From positions 62,001 through 126,000 of the forward strand of contig JBCCGT010000013.1 of the NCBI GenBank assembly GCA_039029135.1: a stretch of DNA of 64,000 bases, written 5' to 3'. Both the position numbers and the translations under genes were made by a program. The stretch is from JALZVT01 sp039029135 (GTDB taxonomy: Bacteria; Pseudomonadota; Gammaproteobacteria; Pseudomonadales; Azotimanducaceae). Below are positions 26,727-35,595 of the stretch, in pieces. Each line of letters starts with the position of its first letter. The first letter of the stretch is position 1. The notes beneath the pieces were generated by a model. That model saw only the letters and a list, made by a program, of their open reading frames with translations, searched no databases and was not told where the DNA came from.

Positions 26727-27133
26727 TGTTTTGTCTCCTTAACGTGGCTGAACCACCTCGGCACGAGGCGTTCTGCTCACTAGACGAACCAGCCTGCGGG
26801 TTTTGGACATACCCATCGCACCAGAATACGGTTTTCACGTTCAGCAGGGCCATTCGGCGGCGATCCGGCCCGACGCGCAGCGATAGGACGTCGACGAGGC
26901 GACCACGGTGGTCGCTAAGATTGAGTCGGCGCCTTATGCGCGCATGCGCGCTTCGGAGCATCTCTATCAACTCGGCCTAATGGATGGGAGAGAACAGGGT
27001 CGCCCGGTGTTTTGATCTTCAGGTGCTGGCCTTCTCCAATTTTGTCGGACGAAATGTAGCGGGCCACGACCGCTTGGTCATCAGACGAAACGGTTGTGGG
27101 TTCGAGGCTTCTTCAAATCACCGTCTTACGCAA
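26727..27133. other. intergenic region without a supported gene
   Basis: About 400 bases upstream of the YciI/ECF42 operon, so its promoter should lie here. A short plus-strand frame near 26893-27016 (TTVVAKIESAPYARMRAS) looks protein-like but has no start or recognised family; it may be the remnant of a lost gene. Confidence 0.4.
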
Positions 27134-27769
27134 TCAGTCGCGACCTAAGCCCTTTGTGACCATCGCAAACACCGCGTCCGCCCAGCGCGAAAGGTCTACC
27201 GCCTCCCCACGTGACGTCACCGCTTCCGCCACGCTGGCCGTCGTTGTCATCAACAAGTCCGCAAAGAACCGATCTTGCGAGTCATGCAAACCGTTGGCGA
27301 CGAGAAAACTGTGAATCTGCTCGATCGCCATGGCCCGGCTCGCTCGGTTCGATGGATCAGACTCGAAGAACACTTCGGCCCGTACCAGCGCTCTACGCAG
27401 CTCGCTCTCTTGCGCCTCTGACTGAAAGAAGTGATGGATTGCCGCCCGAACCCGTTCGATCGGCTCTAGTTCGACGTCGTTGAGAATCGCCGCAGTGGAG
27501 CCGAGCGTCGTCGTCATCTCCTGCTTCTGCAGCGCGGCCAGAATCGCGCCCTTGTTAGGGAAGTACTGATACAGGGACCCGATGCTCACGCCAGCTCGTT
27601 CGGCGATGTGATTGGTTGTCAGTCCTGCGGGCCCCCGTTCGATGAGAACCCTGGCCGCGGCCTCAACAATGGCTTCAACCGTCTGCCGTGCCCGTCTCTG
27701 GCGCGGCTGCCGTCGGGCGTCGCGGCTCCCGTCGGACGTCTTGCGTGGCGGCCTGGGATGGCTGGGCAT
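27134..27769 (-). CDS. TetR-family transcriptional regulator
   Basis: 211 residues from ATG 27769 (AGGAG upstream); the open frame runs further to 27886. N-terminal HTH: TVEAIVEAAARVLIERG, LTTNHIAERAGVSIGSLYQYF. The C-terminal ligand/dimer domain is not assignable to a known effector. A basic N-terminal arm (RPPRKTSDGSRDARRQPRQR) precedes the HTH. It is divergent from the darcynin gene, and a perfect palindrome at 27902-27918 in the shared region is its likely operator. Confidence 0.88.
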   Translation of the reverse strand: MPSHPRPPRKTSDGSRDARRQPRQRRARQTVEAIVEAAARVLIERGPAGLTTNHIAERAGVSIGSLYQYFPNKGAILAALQKQEMTTTLGSTAAILNDVELEPIERVRAAIHHFFQSEAQESELRRALVRAEVFFESDPSNRASRAMAIEQIHSFLVANGLHDSQDRFFADLLMTTTASVAEAVTSRGEAVDLSRWADAVFAMVTKGLGRD

Positions 27770-27901
27770 GGCCTGCTCCTGAGGGTGATGAGTCCCGAAC
27801 GGCGGCTTGGGGATCGCGGCAGCAGGGGACATTTTACCGAGCATATATTCACATATTCTTCTGGAAGGGAAAGAAAACAGTACCATCGACCGGGCGAAAC
27901 C

Positions 27902-27918
27902 AACAAGAGACTCTTGTT
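27902..27918. promoter_or_regulatory. palindromic operator candidate for the TetR regulator
   Basis: AACAAGAG-A-CTCTTGTT is an exact inverted repeat of 8 bases around one base, 133 bases upstream of the TetR start and 178 upstream of the darcynin start. Length and symmetry are typical of TetR operators. Confidence 0.5.
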
Positions 27919-28095
27919 TACAGTGGTGCGACAGACGATCGAATCGAACTCCAAATATGGCTCCGCATACTGAGCCCTGCTAGCCGAAACGCGAAATATT
28001 GCCTCAAAAACAATAAGTTGTGCGAACTCCAGAAGCGAGTATTAAAAAGAGCATTTACTCAGAAAATTGAACTCTCCAAGCAAGGAGAAACCGAG

Positions 28096-28530
28096 TTGAA
28101 ACGACCAACCATCGCCTTACTCACCCTGAGCCTGATGTTCGGGTCCGTAAACGTCCTCGCAGAGGGCGAGCGCCTGGCCAGCGAGGACAAAGGGTTCTCG
28201 ATATTCATGCTGGTCAAGACGACCGACGCCTGGCTCAATCTCAAACCTCGCGCTCGCTTCGCATTTCTCGACAGGGAGGTTCAGCCCCTGCTCGGCGAGC
28301 ACCCGGCGGTATCGATGAAGTTTTGGGACACCGAGCATTTCAGCGCCCGCATCACCGACGTCATCCTGCTCGAGACCCAGGATCTCGGACAGTATCGTTC
28401 GCTCATCGAAAAGCTGAGGGAGTCCAAGTTCTGGGGGCATTACTTCGAGATCATCGACATCTTGCCGGGCATCGAGAATGCCTACGCAGATGCCTACGAC
28501 GCGGAACCCTACGGTCAGGATCGTGACTAG
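28096..28530 (+). CDS. darcynin-family secreted protein
   Basis: 144 residues. TTG 28096 is chosen because it follows AAGGAG with 8-base spacing and opens a clean signal peptide (LKRPTIALLTLSLMFGSVNV, cleavage after LAE or VLA). The mature part (FMLVKTTDAWLNLKPRARFA, VSMKFWDTEHFSARITDV, QYRSLIEKLRESKFWGHYFE) matches the darcynin family, a small ferredoxin-like fold of unknown function. The divergent TetR gene probably controls it. Confidence 0.7.
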   Translation: MKRPTIALLTLSLMFGSVNVLAEGERLASEDKGFSIFMLVKTTDAWLNLKPRARFAFLDREVQPLLGEHPAVSMKFWDTEHFSARITDVILLETQDLGQYRSLIEKLRESKFWGHYFEIIDILPGIENAYADAYDAEPYGQDRD

Positions 28531-28627
28531 CGCCTATACGATTTCAATCGATCGCAACGCCTGTGAAGGTAAGGCAGCGTGCGTCGTGGTGTGCCCCGAA
28601 CAGGCCATCGAAGTCACCCCGGCGTAA
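28523..28627 (+). CDS. 34-residue ferredoxin fragment or mini-ferredoxin
   Basis: GTG 28523 overlaps the darcynin stop by eight bases. The short product reads ISIDRNACEGKAACVVVCPE and ends at TAA 28625. It matches one iron-sulfur half of a bacterial ferredoxin (Cys-x5-Cys-x3-Cys-Pro; the usual second Cys of Cys-x2-Cys is Lys). Full ferredoxins are two to three times longer, so it is probably a truncated gene, though a functional mini-protein cannot be excluded. Confidence 0.45.
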   Translation: MTSAYTISIDRNACEGKAACVVVCPEQAIEVTPA

Positions 28628-28729
28628 CCAACTCACAGGTTCGCCACAGATGTCGCCTCCGGAGGCAAATCGTAGGGATAAGGTGACGGCCGCTGTAGTA
28701 TGGAAGCAGGGAATAGCGGCTTGGGCCGG

Positions 28730-30436
28730 ATGAGCGTCCGAAAGAGATCGAAAAGTCGATGGGCGATCGGGGTTGCCTACCTCTGCCTGATCGGCGTTTG
28801 CCCAGCAGAGACACGCGTGGTGATCAGCGCCGAGGATCTGCCGAAACAGAGCAAGCAAAGCTATCATCTGAGCGTCCTCGCGCCGTCGTCGAACGCCATC
28901 TCTCGCCGCATCGAGCTTGGTGTCGCCGAAGCGCCGCCCGTAGGTTCGCTCGGCCACGACGGCAAGCGAATGTGGGTGAACATTCGGCCTGAGGGTGACG
29001 CCGAGTGGAGCCTGATCGGTTTCGATCTAACAACGGGCGCAGAGTTTGCCCGCTTCCCGATTGGGTCGTGGCGCCGCTTCCTGCAACCGCGCGCCTTCTG
29101 GTCACAAGAAGCAGACAACGGCAAGTTGCTGATGACACTGAGTCGCAATCGCGGTCGTGTCAGCCTCGATAGCTATCGCCTGGCCGATGGGAAGAAGCTA
29201 GCGACTGTCCCGCTGGGACGCGGCAGAATGATCGTCGATGTGTTCGATACTCCTGAGGGGCGTCGGGCGCTGGCCCAGAACTTGGGAGAGCGCGGTCGAT
29301 TCGTGCTGGTTGATCTCGCTTCGAACAAAGTGCTTTGGAGCGCCCGCCGACGCGAAGAGTACAGCTACGTCATAGGGTCCGTATCCCTGCAACACCTCTA
29401 CGCGATCACCGGCAAAACGTTTACGGGCATGGTGCGACGCGGCCGCGGCTCAACGAAGGAGATGGTATCGGGGGTCGCCTATGAGGTGCAGGTGGTGGAC
29501 TCGGTTGATGGTTCTGTGCGAAGCACCCACGCGCTGGGGTACGAACCGTCAGGCTTTATCCATCACCCAGACAATGAGGCGATCTATCTGCACAGCCTCT
29601 CATCAATGGCGGAAAGGTACACAAGCATATGGCGCTTCGCTGAGGAAGATGTGTCGCTCGTACGGCAGCACGAGGCGAAATGCGTGCCCACTGGTTTGGT
29701 GGTCGATGAGCGCGCTGATATGGCGTCCGCTCTGTGTTTAGGATTCGTTTTGCATGGCAGGCTTGATCTCGATGCAAAGGTCGAACGGATTGAGGTCCGC
29801 ATCGCCGCCGAGAGCGGCCTGTACAGCGCTGACCGAACCAGGCTAGTCCTGGGTTCTATGCTCGATTCGAAGGTAGCGACGGTCGACTTGGGCTCATTGA
29901 GATTGGCGGGCGTCAGCGCGACTGGTCGCGGCCCCGTGAAGGCTGCGCGGCTGCTGGCCGGCACCGCGCTATCAGCTACCGGGTGGTTTGGAGTGCCTAC
30001 CTTTTTGTTCACAGACCTGATCTTGGATGTTTCGAGCTCGTCGAGCAAAACCATGCTGCTGAATCCGGACGAATCCAGGCTCTATGCGCTCAATCATGAT
30101 ACGCGCGATATAACCACGCTCGACGCCACTACGCTGAACCGGCTGGGTGTTCATGCTGTCGGCCAGGACGTGCACGGGCTCTTGACTTCTCCTGAGAGTC
30201 GCTACGTTTTCGGTGTGGGGAAGCGGCGCTTGCTGGCATTCGCTGCGGAACAGAATCAGCCCGCACTCGACTTGCGCGGCGGTAGACTCGTCGGTTTTAG
30301 CACCGCAAGCGGTAAAGCCTACTACAGCGATGAACGCGGCTTGGTCATCTACTCGCTAGCTACCGCGGAGCCAATCGCTGTCATACCCGAGTTGGTGAAT
30401 GTGCTATCTATGCATGCGGCGGAACAAGCCAACTAG
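28730..30436 (+). CDS. secreted beta-propeller-like protein of unknown function
   Basis: About 568 residues from ATG 28730 (an in-frame start exists at 28700). An N-terminal signal/anchor (SRWAIGVAYLCLIGVCPAE) is followed by repeated beta-strand blocks with GH/WD-like spacing: GHDGKRMWVNIRP, SLDSYRLADGKKLATVPLG, YEPSGFIHHPDNEAIYLHSL, LLNPDESRLYALNHDTRD, LLTSPESRYVFGVGKRRL. The xxPDxxxxYAxNxxTxxxT pattern is that of YVTN/WD-type propellers. No family assigned. It follows the ferredoxin fragment on the same strand. Confidence 0.65.
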   Translation: MSVRKRSKSRWAIGVAYLCLIGVCPAETRVVISAEDLPKQSKQSYHLSVLAPSSNAISRRIELGVAEAPPVGSLGHDGKRMWVNIRPEGDAEWSLIGFDLTTGAEFARFPIGSWRRFLQPRAFWSQEADNGKLLMTLSRNRGRVSLDSYRLADGKKLATVPLGRGRMIVDVFDTPEGRRALAQNLGERGRFVLVDLASNKVLWSARRREEYSYVIGSVSLQHLYAITGKTFTGMVRRGRGSTKEMVSGVAYEVQVVDSVDGSVRSTHALGYEPSGFIHHPDNEAIYLHSLSSMAERYTSIWRFAEEDVSLVRQHEAKCVPTGLVVDERADMASALCLGFVLHGRLDLDAKVERIEVRIAAESGLYSADRTRLVLGSMLDSKVATVDLGSLRLAGVSATGRGPVKAARLLAGTALSATGWFGVPTFLFTDLILDVSSSSSKTMLLNPDESRLYALNHDTRDITTLDATTLNRLGVHAVGQDVHGLLTSPESRYVFGVGKRRLLAFAAEQNQPALDLRGGRLVGFSTASGKAYYSDERGLVIYSLATAEPIAVIPELVNVLSMHAAEQAN

Positions 30437-30778
30437 CTGGCAGGTCCCCGCTAACGCAGCCTGAGCGGCAATTCTATCTCGGGCCACCTCAGTCGAACGC
30501 GGTGGCTCAGCAAACCAGAGGCGAGCCCGAGGCAGAGCGTGCGAGACGCGTGGTTGCTGGTTCGGTTTCGCCGATAGATAGGACAACTCGGCCGTTCCAC
30601 ACGATGCGCAGCAAAGAAAGCGGAAGTCCGCCAGACCAACCTCATGGCCGGGATCGGGCGAGCGCTGCGATAAAGGGCGTACTCGCGTAAGATCGAGAGA
30701 CAGCTATCCAACAAGCTAGGCGCGCGCGGAGTTCAAAAGCGCTCATCGGGATCGAAACTGACGCGCACGGGGACAGAC
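30437..30778. other. intergenic region without a supported gene
   Basis: About 340 bases. Short open frames on both strands carry no motif or ribosome site; no strong hairpin or promoter was seen. Confidence 0.5.
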
Positions 30779-31426
30779 GTGGAACATCCGGTCGTAAGTC
30801 GCGAAGCATGGCTCAAGGCTCGAGCCGACTTGCTTGAGCGAGAGAAACAGCACACGCGGGCCAGAGCAGCGCTAGCCGAAGCGCGCCGAGCCTTACCCTG
30901 GGTGCGGATAGAGAAGAACTACTCGTTGATTGGCGCAGAAGGGGAAGTTTCGCTGTCTGATGTCTTTCAAGGCTGCTCGCAGCTAGCGATTTATCACATC
31001 ATGTTTGGGCCCGGCTGGGACTCCGTATGCGTTGGCTGCACGCAGTGGGCCAATGCCATGAGCAGTACGACAGGCGCCTTCAAGAATGCAGATGCACGCC
31101 TGATCGGCGTCTCTCGCGCCCCATACGAAGAAATCGCAAGCGAGCAGGCAAAGCTCGGCTGGGATTTCGCGTGGCTGTCCTCATACGATTCTGATTTCAA
31201 CCTCGATTTCTTCGCTTCCAACAACGATCTAGGCGAGGGCACCACAGCATTTGTCGGAGAGGAAACCCTTGGCTTCGATCGGGGCGAAAATCACGGCGTA
31301 AACGTCTTCTATCGAAACGAAGATGACGAAATCTTCCATACCTACAGCGCCTTCAATCGAGGGATCGAGGCACTGAACGGTGCGTTTGGCTACTTCGACC
31401 TGTTACCCAAAGGAAGGGCGTGGTGA
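30779..31426 (+). CDS. DUF899 thioredoxin-like protein, short C-terminus
   Basis: 215 residues from GTG 30779. Typical DUF899 features: EAWLKARADLLEREKQHTRA, LPWVRIEKNYSLIGAEG, FGPGWDSVCVGCTQWANAM (Cys-x2-Cys), and FHTYSAFNRGIEALNGAFGY. Family members usually continue after LTPKGRDE with a further ~15-20 residues; this one ends at PKGRAW, so the extreme C-terminus is missing. Function unknown, thioredoxin fold. Followed by the methyltransferase gene on the same strand. Confidence 0.85.
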   Translation: MEHPVVSREAWLKARADLLEREKQHTRARAALAEARRALPWVRIEKNYSLIGAEGEVSLSDVFQGCSQLAIYHIMFGPGWDSVCVGCTQWANAMSSTTGAFKNADARLIGVSRAPYEEIASEQAKLGWDFAWLSSYDSDFNLDFFASNNDLGEGTTAFVGEETLGFDRGENHGVNVFYRNEDDEIFHTYSAFNRGIEALNGAFGYFDLLPKGRAW

Positions 31427-31505
31427 GTACTGCCGGCTAAGCGCATCAACAGCAGATCAACGCTGGACGAAACCAGTGTTCGATACAGAAGGATGGACTC
31501 TGCAG

Positions 31506-32312
31506 ATGGACCCTGAAGCGCGAGTGGCGAACCACTACGACCGTGATCCCGATCGAGAGTTGCGACGATTCGAACGGCATCCTTTTGAGTTTCCCGTCAC
31601 GCTGCACCACATCAAGCGCTATCTGAAACCCAACTCGACACTGCTCGATGTCGGTTGCGGACCCGGGACCTACGCGACGGCACTAGCGACGCTTGGCCAC
31701 GAGGTTCAGCTTGTTGACGTCTCGGCGCGCCTGCTCGAACTGGCAAAGCAGCAGGCGGTCGAAGCGGGCGTCAGCTTCCAGAAAATTCACCACGGATCGG
31801 CGACCGACCTCACGACTTTTGCTAGCGGCAGCCAGGACGCAGTCCTGTGTCTTGGCCCGATGTATCACCTGGTCGAGCACGAAGACCGAGATCGGGCGAT
31901 TACTGAGTGTCTGCGAACACTCAAGCCGGGCGGACTCTTGTTCATCGCATTCATTTCCGTGTATGCCGGCCTTTTCGACATGATTAGGAACGAGCCTGCG
32001 CAGTTGGTTCGACGTTTCGAAGCGGTTTTAGGACGCATCACTGGCCCCAGCGTCGCCAGCATGGATGAACCCGGCTTTACCGATGCGTTCTTCGTCCAGC
32101 CTGATGAGGTTAGGGATCTCATGTCCCACTACCACATCGAGCAGCTCGAACTGCTGGGCGTAGAAGGCTTGACGGCGCAAAGCGAGCGCCTGATCAGCAC
32201 CATAGACGACAAGGTAACCGACGCCTGGATCCGCCTCGCCATTGAGTCGGCCCACACACCAGCGGCGCTGTATGGCTCGGATCATCTCCTTTTCATCGGC
32301 AGAAAACGCTGA
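31506..32312 (+). CDS. SAM-dependent class I methyltransferase
   Basis: 268 residues from ATG 31506 (the open frame starts earlier, inside DUF899). SAM-binding motif I LLDVGCGPGTYATAL near residue 47, motif II-like VDVSARLLELAKQQA, acidic post-motif in DAVLCLGPMYHLVE, and LKPGGLLFIAFIS. Substrate unknown; a small-molecule methyltransferase of the UbiE/ubiquinone-like fold. Confidence 0.85.
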   Translation: MDPEARVANHYDRDPDRELRRFERHPFEFPVTLHHIKRYLKPNSTLLDVGCGPGTYATALATLGHEVQLVDVSARLLELAKQQAVEAGVSFQKIHHGSATDLTTFASGSQDAVLCLGPMYHLVEHEDRDRAITECLRTLKPGGLLFIAFISVYAGLFDMIRNEPAQLVRRFEAVLGRITGPSVASMDEPGFTDAFFVQPDEVRDLMSHYHIEQLELLGVEGLTAQSERLISTIDDKVTDAWIRLAIESAHTPAALYGSDHLLFIGRKR

Positions 32313-32413
32313 GCGCTCGTTGCGCCCGGCAATCTGTCTGCGGGCGGCGTAAGGCTTCGCAATTGCGGGCCCCACCCTGACGCGCACAGTGCTTCCAGCG
32401 AGCCGTAGAGATT

Positions 32414-32551
32414 TTGGTCTACATTCGGGCTGTCACGAATCGACGGGCTAGCTCGCCTGTCCTTTTGGTAGTTTTTCTGCTGCTAGCTTTGCTGGAGCCA
32501 GTTCTGCAATCCTTCATATATCACACTAAGAAACGGTATCGACTCATATGA
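32414..32551 (+). CDS. candidate 45-residue single-pass membrane peptide coupled to the ABM gene
   Basis: TTG 32414 opens a frame with a basic N-part (VTNRRASS) followed by a strongly hydrophobic helix (PVLLVVFLLLALLEPVLQSF) and a basic tail (YHTKKRYRLI). Its TGA overlaps the ATG of the next gene as ATGA, and that gene has no ribosome site of its own. Both points suggest a real coupled small gene, but no homolog is known to me. Confidence 0.3.
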   Translation: MVYIRAVTNRRASSPVLLVVFLLLALLEPVLQSFIYHTKKRYRLI

Positions 32552-32856
32552 TTGTTATTACCGGCACGATCGTACTGGAGAGTGATGAAGTCGCCGCCCA
32601 AGTGCGCGCCGCCCTGGTTGGGCGCGCACAGCGCAGCCGTCAGGACGATGGATGCATTGACTATCAGTTCAGCGCCGCGCTCGATAATCCGTTGGAGATC
32701 AGGCTTATCGAGATGTGGGAGAGCGATGAGAAACTACAAGCGCACCTCGCCGTACCAGATCCGGAGTTTACGGCGCTAATCGGTCGAGGGCAGTTTGACA
32801 GCGCTGTGGTTGAGGCACACGAGGTGAGCGCCTCTCGCGAGATGCTGCGCCGATAG
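32548..32856 (+). CDS. antibiotic-biosynthesis-monooxygenase-fold (ABM) protein
   Basis: 102 residues with the ferredoxin-like ABM pattern: MIVITGTIVLESDEVAAQVR, DDGCIDYQFSAALDNP, IRLIEMWESDEKLQAHLAVP. Family members are small oxygenases or quinone/aldehyde-modifying enzymes. No Shine-Dalgarno is visible; translation may be coupled to the small upstream frame. Confidence 0.85.
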   Translation: MIVITGTIVLESDEVAAQVRAALVGRAQRSRQDDGCIDYQFSAALDNPLEIRLIEMWESDEKLQAHLAVPDPEFTALIGRGQFDSAVVEAHEVSASREMLRR

Positions 32857-32993
32857 ACTGATCCCAATGCTATGCCGGTCTGACGCGGCGTGTGCACCGG
32901 ACGCGGCCTAAGCGGCGGACATCAACAACAAGAAAGAGAGCGCGGCGAATGTGCACCGCACTCCCCCGACCCCGACTCTAGTTGGGTTCGGGC
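32857..32993. other. short intergenic stretch
   Basis: Lies between the ABM gene and the PhoX remnant; a weak imperfect inverted repeat (CCCGA... TTCGGG) near 32966-32992 could terminate either side. Nothing else recognised. Confidence 0.35.
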
Positions 32994-33310
32994 CTATAAA
33001 GGACCGCGCTCAAACGGACCGCGCACCTCATAGGTCCTGCCCACGTCATCCGAGGTCGTCTGGATGTTGAAGGACAGGCTCTGAATGCCAGGACCACGCG
33101 AGAACGTCACGCCGGTGAATTCACCGTCGCCGACCAGATTTTGCGCGAAGTCAAACAGCTGACCGTTTCGGGTCAAGCCGCGCATAAAGTTGTGCGGCAC
33201 AACGAAGCCTCTGTCCGGACGATTGATCGTGCCGTCTTCACACAGAAGCAGCGCCCCGGCCGGCGAGATCGTCAGGTTATCCGGCAGGTTCAGGGCCGGC
33301 TGATTGCTAG
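32994..33310 (-). pseudogene. decayed C-terminal fragment of a PhoX/DUF839 alkaline phosphatase
   Basis: The last ~105 codons read NLPDNLTISPAGALLLCEDG and, near the end, FSRGPGIQSLSFNIQTTS, which match the final region of PhoX-type secreted phosphatases (PDNLTVSPxGGLxLCEDG, FVNIQTPGxT). Upstream of about 33310 the similarity stops abruptly and the frame becomes a shadow of other sequence. A full PhoX is about 600 residues or more, so most of the gene is gone. Convergent or overlapping neighbours flank it. Confidence 0.7.
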
Positions 33311-33441
33311 GCCCGACGGGCACGCGGCTCCGGCTGCGGCGCTGTCGAGTGTAGAGAGCTCGACGTAGTTGAAAACACCGGCGCGCACGTGCGCACATCG
33401 GGTGTAGTATCGGTGCCGAGTGCGTCAGAGGGGAACTGGCC

Positions 33442-34458
33442 ATGTCCGACCGCGTGAACACTGAGGGCCCAATCCGCATCGAACCCGTGCCGAACAAGTG
33501 CTTCGGCGCCGTCGTCACGAACGTGCGGCTGGCGGAACTCGATGCGCCGACTTTCGCCACCATACACCGCGCCTTTCTGGAGTACGGTTTTCTGGTCTTT
33601 CCGGGCCAGTTCCTGACGGACGCAGAGAACATCGCCTTCGGCGAGCGCTTCGGTCGGCTCGAGTTCGGCGCGCTGCCCATCGCGAATCGCGACAAGGCAG
33701 AGGACGGCAGCTACGGTGAGGTGCTCAGCCTGCAGACGCGGCGCATGCGCACGAACGTCGGCAACGAGGCCTGGCACACGGACTCCACCTATTGGCCGAT
33801 CTCCAGCAAGTGCGCGATGCTGTCGGCCGTGGAGGTGCCGCGCGCGGGCGGCGAGACCGAGCTGGCCGACATGCGCGCGGGGTATGACGCGCTGGACGCC
33901 GAGCTGCGCGAGCGCATCAAGAATCTCGCGGCCTACCACTCGACCGAATTTTCACAGGCCAACGACGTCGGCGACTTTCCCCGCCGCGATCCGGACAGCA
34001 TCTACCACGGCGAGGCCTATCTGCGGCCGCTCGTGAAGACGCATCCCGAAACCGGGCGCAAGAATCTGTTTATCGGTCGTCACGCGTTCGGCATACCGGG
34101 TCTCGCGCGTGACGACAGCCGCGCGCTGCTGCGCTCGCTGCTCGACTTCGTCGTGTCGGAACCGACGCGGGTGTACAGCCACCGCTGGACGGCCGGTGAC
34201 ACGATGATCTGGGACAACCGCGCGCTGCTGCATCGCGCCTGCGCCTACGACTATCGCGAGCCGCGGGTGCTGACGGCGACGCGCATCGCGGGCGAGCCGG
34301 AATCAGAGCTTGCGTACTATCCCGACGACGAGCGCGCCGCTGCCGGACGCGCGGCGCTAGACGCCGAACTCGCCGTGCTGCGCGACGAAGTCGGGGGCAA
34401 GATGTTCGAGGATCTGGCGGCGCCCAGGCTGGACGCCGCGCCTTCGCTGCGCGGTTAG
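33442..34458 (+). CDS. TauD/TfdA-family Fe(II)/2-oxoglutarate dioxygenase
   Basis: 338 residues. Iron ligands are His-x-Asp in WHTDSTYWP (residue ~112) and the distal His in DNRALLHRA; the 2-oxoglutarate Arg follows in LTATRIAGE. The N-terminus (IEPVPNKCFGAVVTNVRLAE) and HRWTAGDTMIWDN are also typical. It hydroxylates or cleaves a small substrate such as taurine, a sulfonate or an aryloxy acid; specificity cannot be read. It starts just beside the PhoX remnant. Confidence 0.9.
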   Translation: MSDRVNTEGPIRIEPVPNKCFGAVVTNVRLAELDAPTFATIHRAFLEYGFLVFPGQFLTDAENIAFGERFGRLEFGALPIANRDKAEDGSYGEVLSLQTRRMRTNVGNEAWHTDSTYWPISSKCAMLSAVEVPRAGGETELADMRAGYDALDAELRERIKNLAAYHSTEFSQANDVGDFPRRDPDSIYHGEAYLRPLVKTHPETGRKNLFIGRHAFGIPGLARDDSRALLRSLLDFVVSEPTRVYSHRWTAGDTMIWDNRALLHRACAYDYREPRVLTATRIAGEPESELAYYPDDERAAAGRAALDAELAVLRDEVGGKMFEDLAAPRLDAAPSLRG

Positions 34459-34470
34459 GCGCCAGCGCCG

Positions 34471-35508
34471 CTAGAGCATCTCCTCCGCGACCACCTGCAG
34501 AGCTTCCGGCTGCTGAGAGCCGATCAGCATGCTGCCGACATGACCGCGGGCGCCGGCGGCCTTCCAGCGCTGCAGACGATCCCGGATGCGATCGCGCGGT
34601 CCCACGAGGTGGCAGGCATCGATCAGCTCCGCCGGCACGGCGGCCATCGCCTCGTCTTTCTTACCGGCCAGAAACAAATCCTGAACCTTCAGCGCGGCTT
34701 CCTCGAAACCGAGCGCCTTCGCGTAGTTGTTGTAGAAGTTCTTGTCCCGCGCGCCCATGCCGCCGATATAGAGCGCCATGCTGCCGCGGATCGGCATCAT
34801 GCACTGTTCGACGTCGTCACCGACGACGCAGGTCACGAAGGGCGCGACGTCGAAGTCGACGAGACTCTTGTCGCCGGCCTTCGCAAAGCCCTCGTTGATG
34901 GGCTCTTCGAACACCGAGTATTTCTCGGGGTCCATCCACACTGGAAAGAAGCCGTCGGCAACCTCGGCGGCAGCGGCGACACCCCGGGGCGTGATCGTCG
35001 CGGCGTAGATGGGGATGTCCTCCTCGCAGTGCAGGATGCTCTTCAGCGGCTTGCCGAGTCCCGTCGCGCCCGCGCCGGTGTACGGTAGCTGGTACTCCTT
35101 GCCCTCGTAGGTCGCCGGCGCCTCGCGAGCGAAGATCTGCTTCATGACCTCGGTGTATTCCTTCAGCCGTGTCACGGGTCGGCCGTACGCGGTCCCGTGC
35201 CAGCCCTCGACGACCTGCGGTCCGGACGCGCCGAGGCCGACGATAAACCGCCCACCGGACAGCTCGGCCAGGCTCATCGCGGTCATGGCCGCCATCGCCG
35301 GGGTGCGCGCGGGCATCTGCATGATGGCCGTGCCGACCTTGATGCGGTCGGTCTGCGCGAGGATCCAAGCCGCCGGCGTCACCGCGTCCGATCCGTAGGC
35401 CTCCGACGTCCAGATCGAGTCGTAGCCAAGATTTTCGGCGTGCTTGATGGCGTCGATATTGATGTTGAACTTACGGCCGGAATAGCCGCTGATGAGGCCG
35501 AGTTTCAT
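34471..35508 (-). CDS. LLM-class (F420-type) oxidoreductase
   Basis: 345 residues from ATG 35508; longer open frames upstream are not used. Luciferase-like monooxygenase barrel: AENLGYDSIWTSEAYGSDAV, AELSGGRFIVGLGASGPQV, TYEGKEYQLPYTG. It belongs to the F420-dependent tetrahydromethanopterin-reductase-like subfamily; in gammaproteobacteria the cofactor may be FMN. Substrate unknown. Convergent with the TauD gene (12-base gap). Confidence 0.88.
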   Translation of the reverse strand: MKLGLISGYSGRKFNINIDAIKHAENLGYDSIWTSEAYGSDAVTPAAWILAQTDRIKVGTAIMQMPARTPAMAAMTAMSLAELSGGRFIVGLGASGPQVVEGWHGTAYGRPVTRLKEYTEVMKQIFAREAPATYEGKEYQLPYTGAGATGLGKPLKSILHCEEDIPIYAATITPRGVAAAAEVADGFFPVWMDPEKYSVFEEPINEGFAKAGDKSLVDFDVAPFVTCVVGDDVEQCMMPIRGSMALYIGGMGARDKNFYNNYAKALGFEEAALKVQDLFLAGKKDEAMAAVPAELIDACHLVGPRDRIRDRLQRWKAAGARGHVGSMLIGSQQPEALQVVAEEML

Positions 35509-35595
35509 GAGGTTCTCTCCGCGCTGACAACTAAACCAATCGACACTAACAGAGCACCGTTTGCCCGGCCAGACACACGCCGCTAACCTCCCGCC

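Noticed and set aside
26701..26970. An 89-codon minus-strand frame upstream of YciI.
   Set aside because: Overlaps the YciI start, no motif, and includes the probable promoter region.
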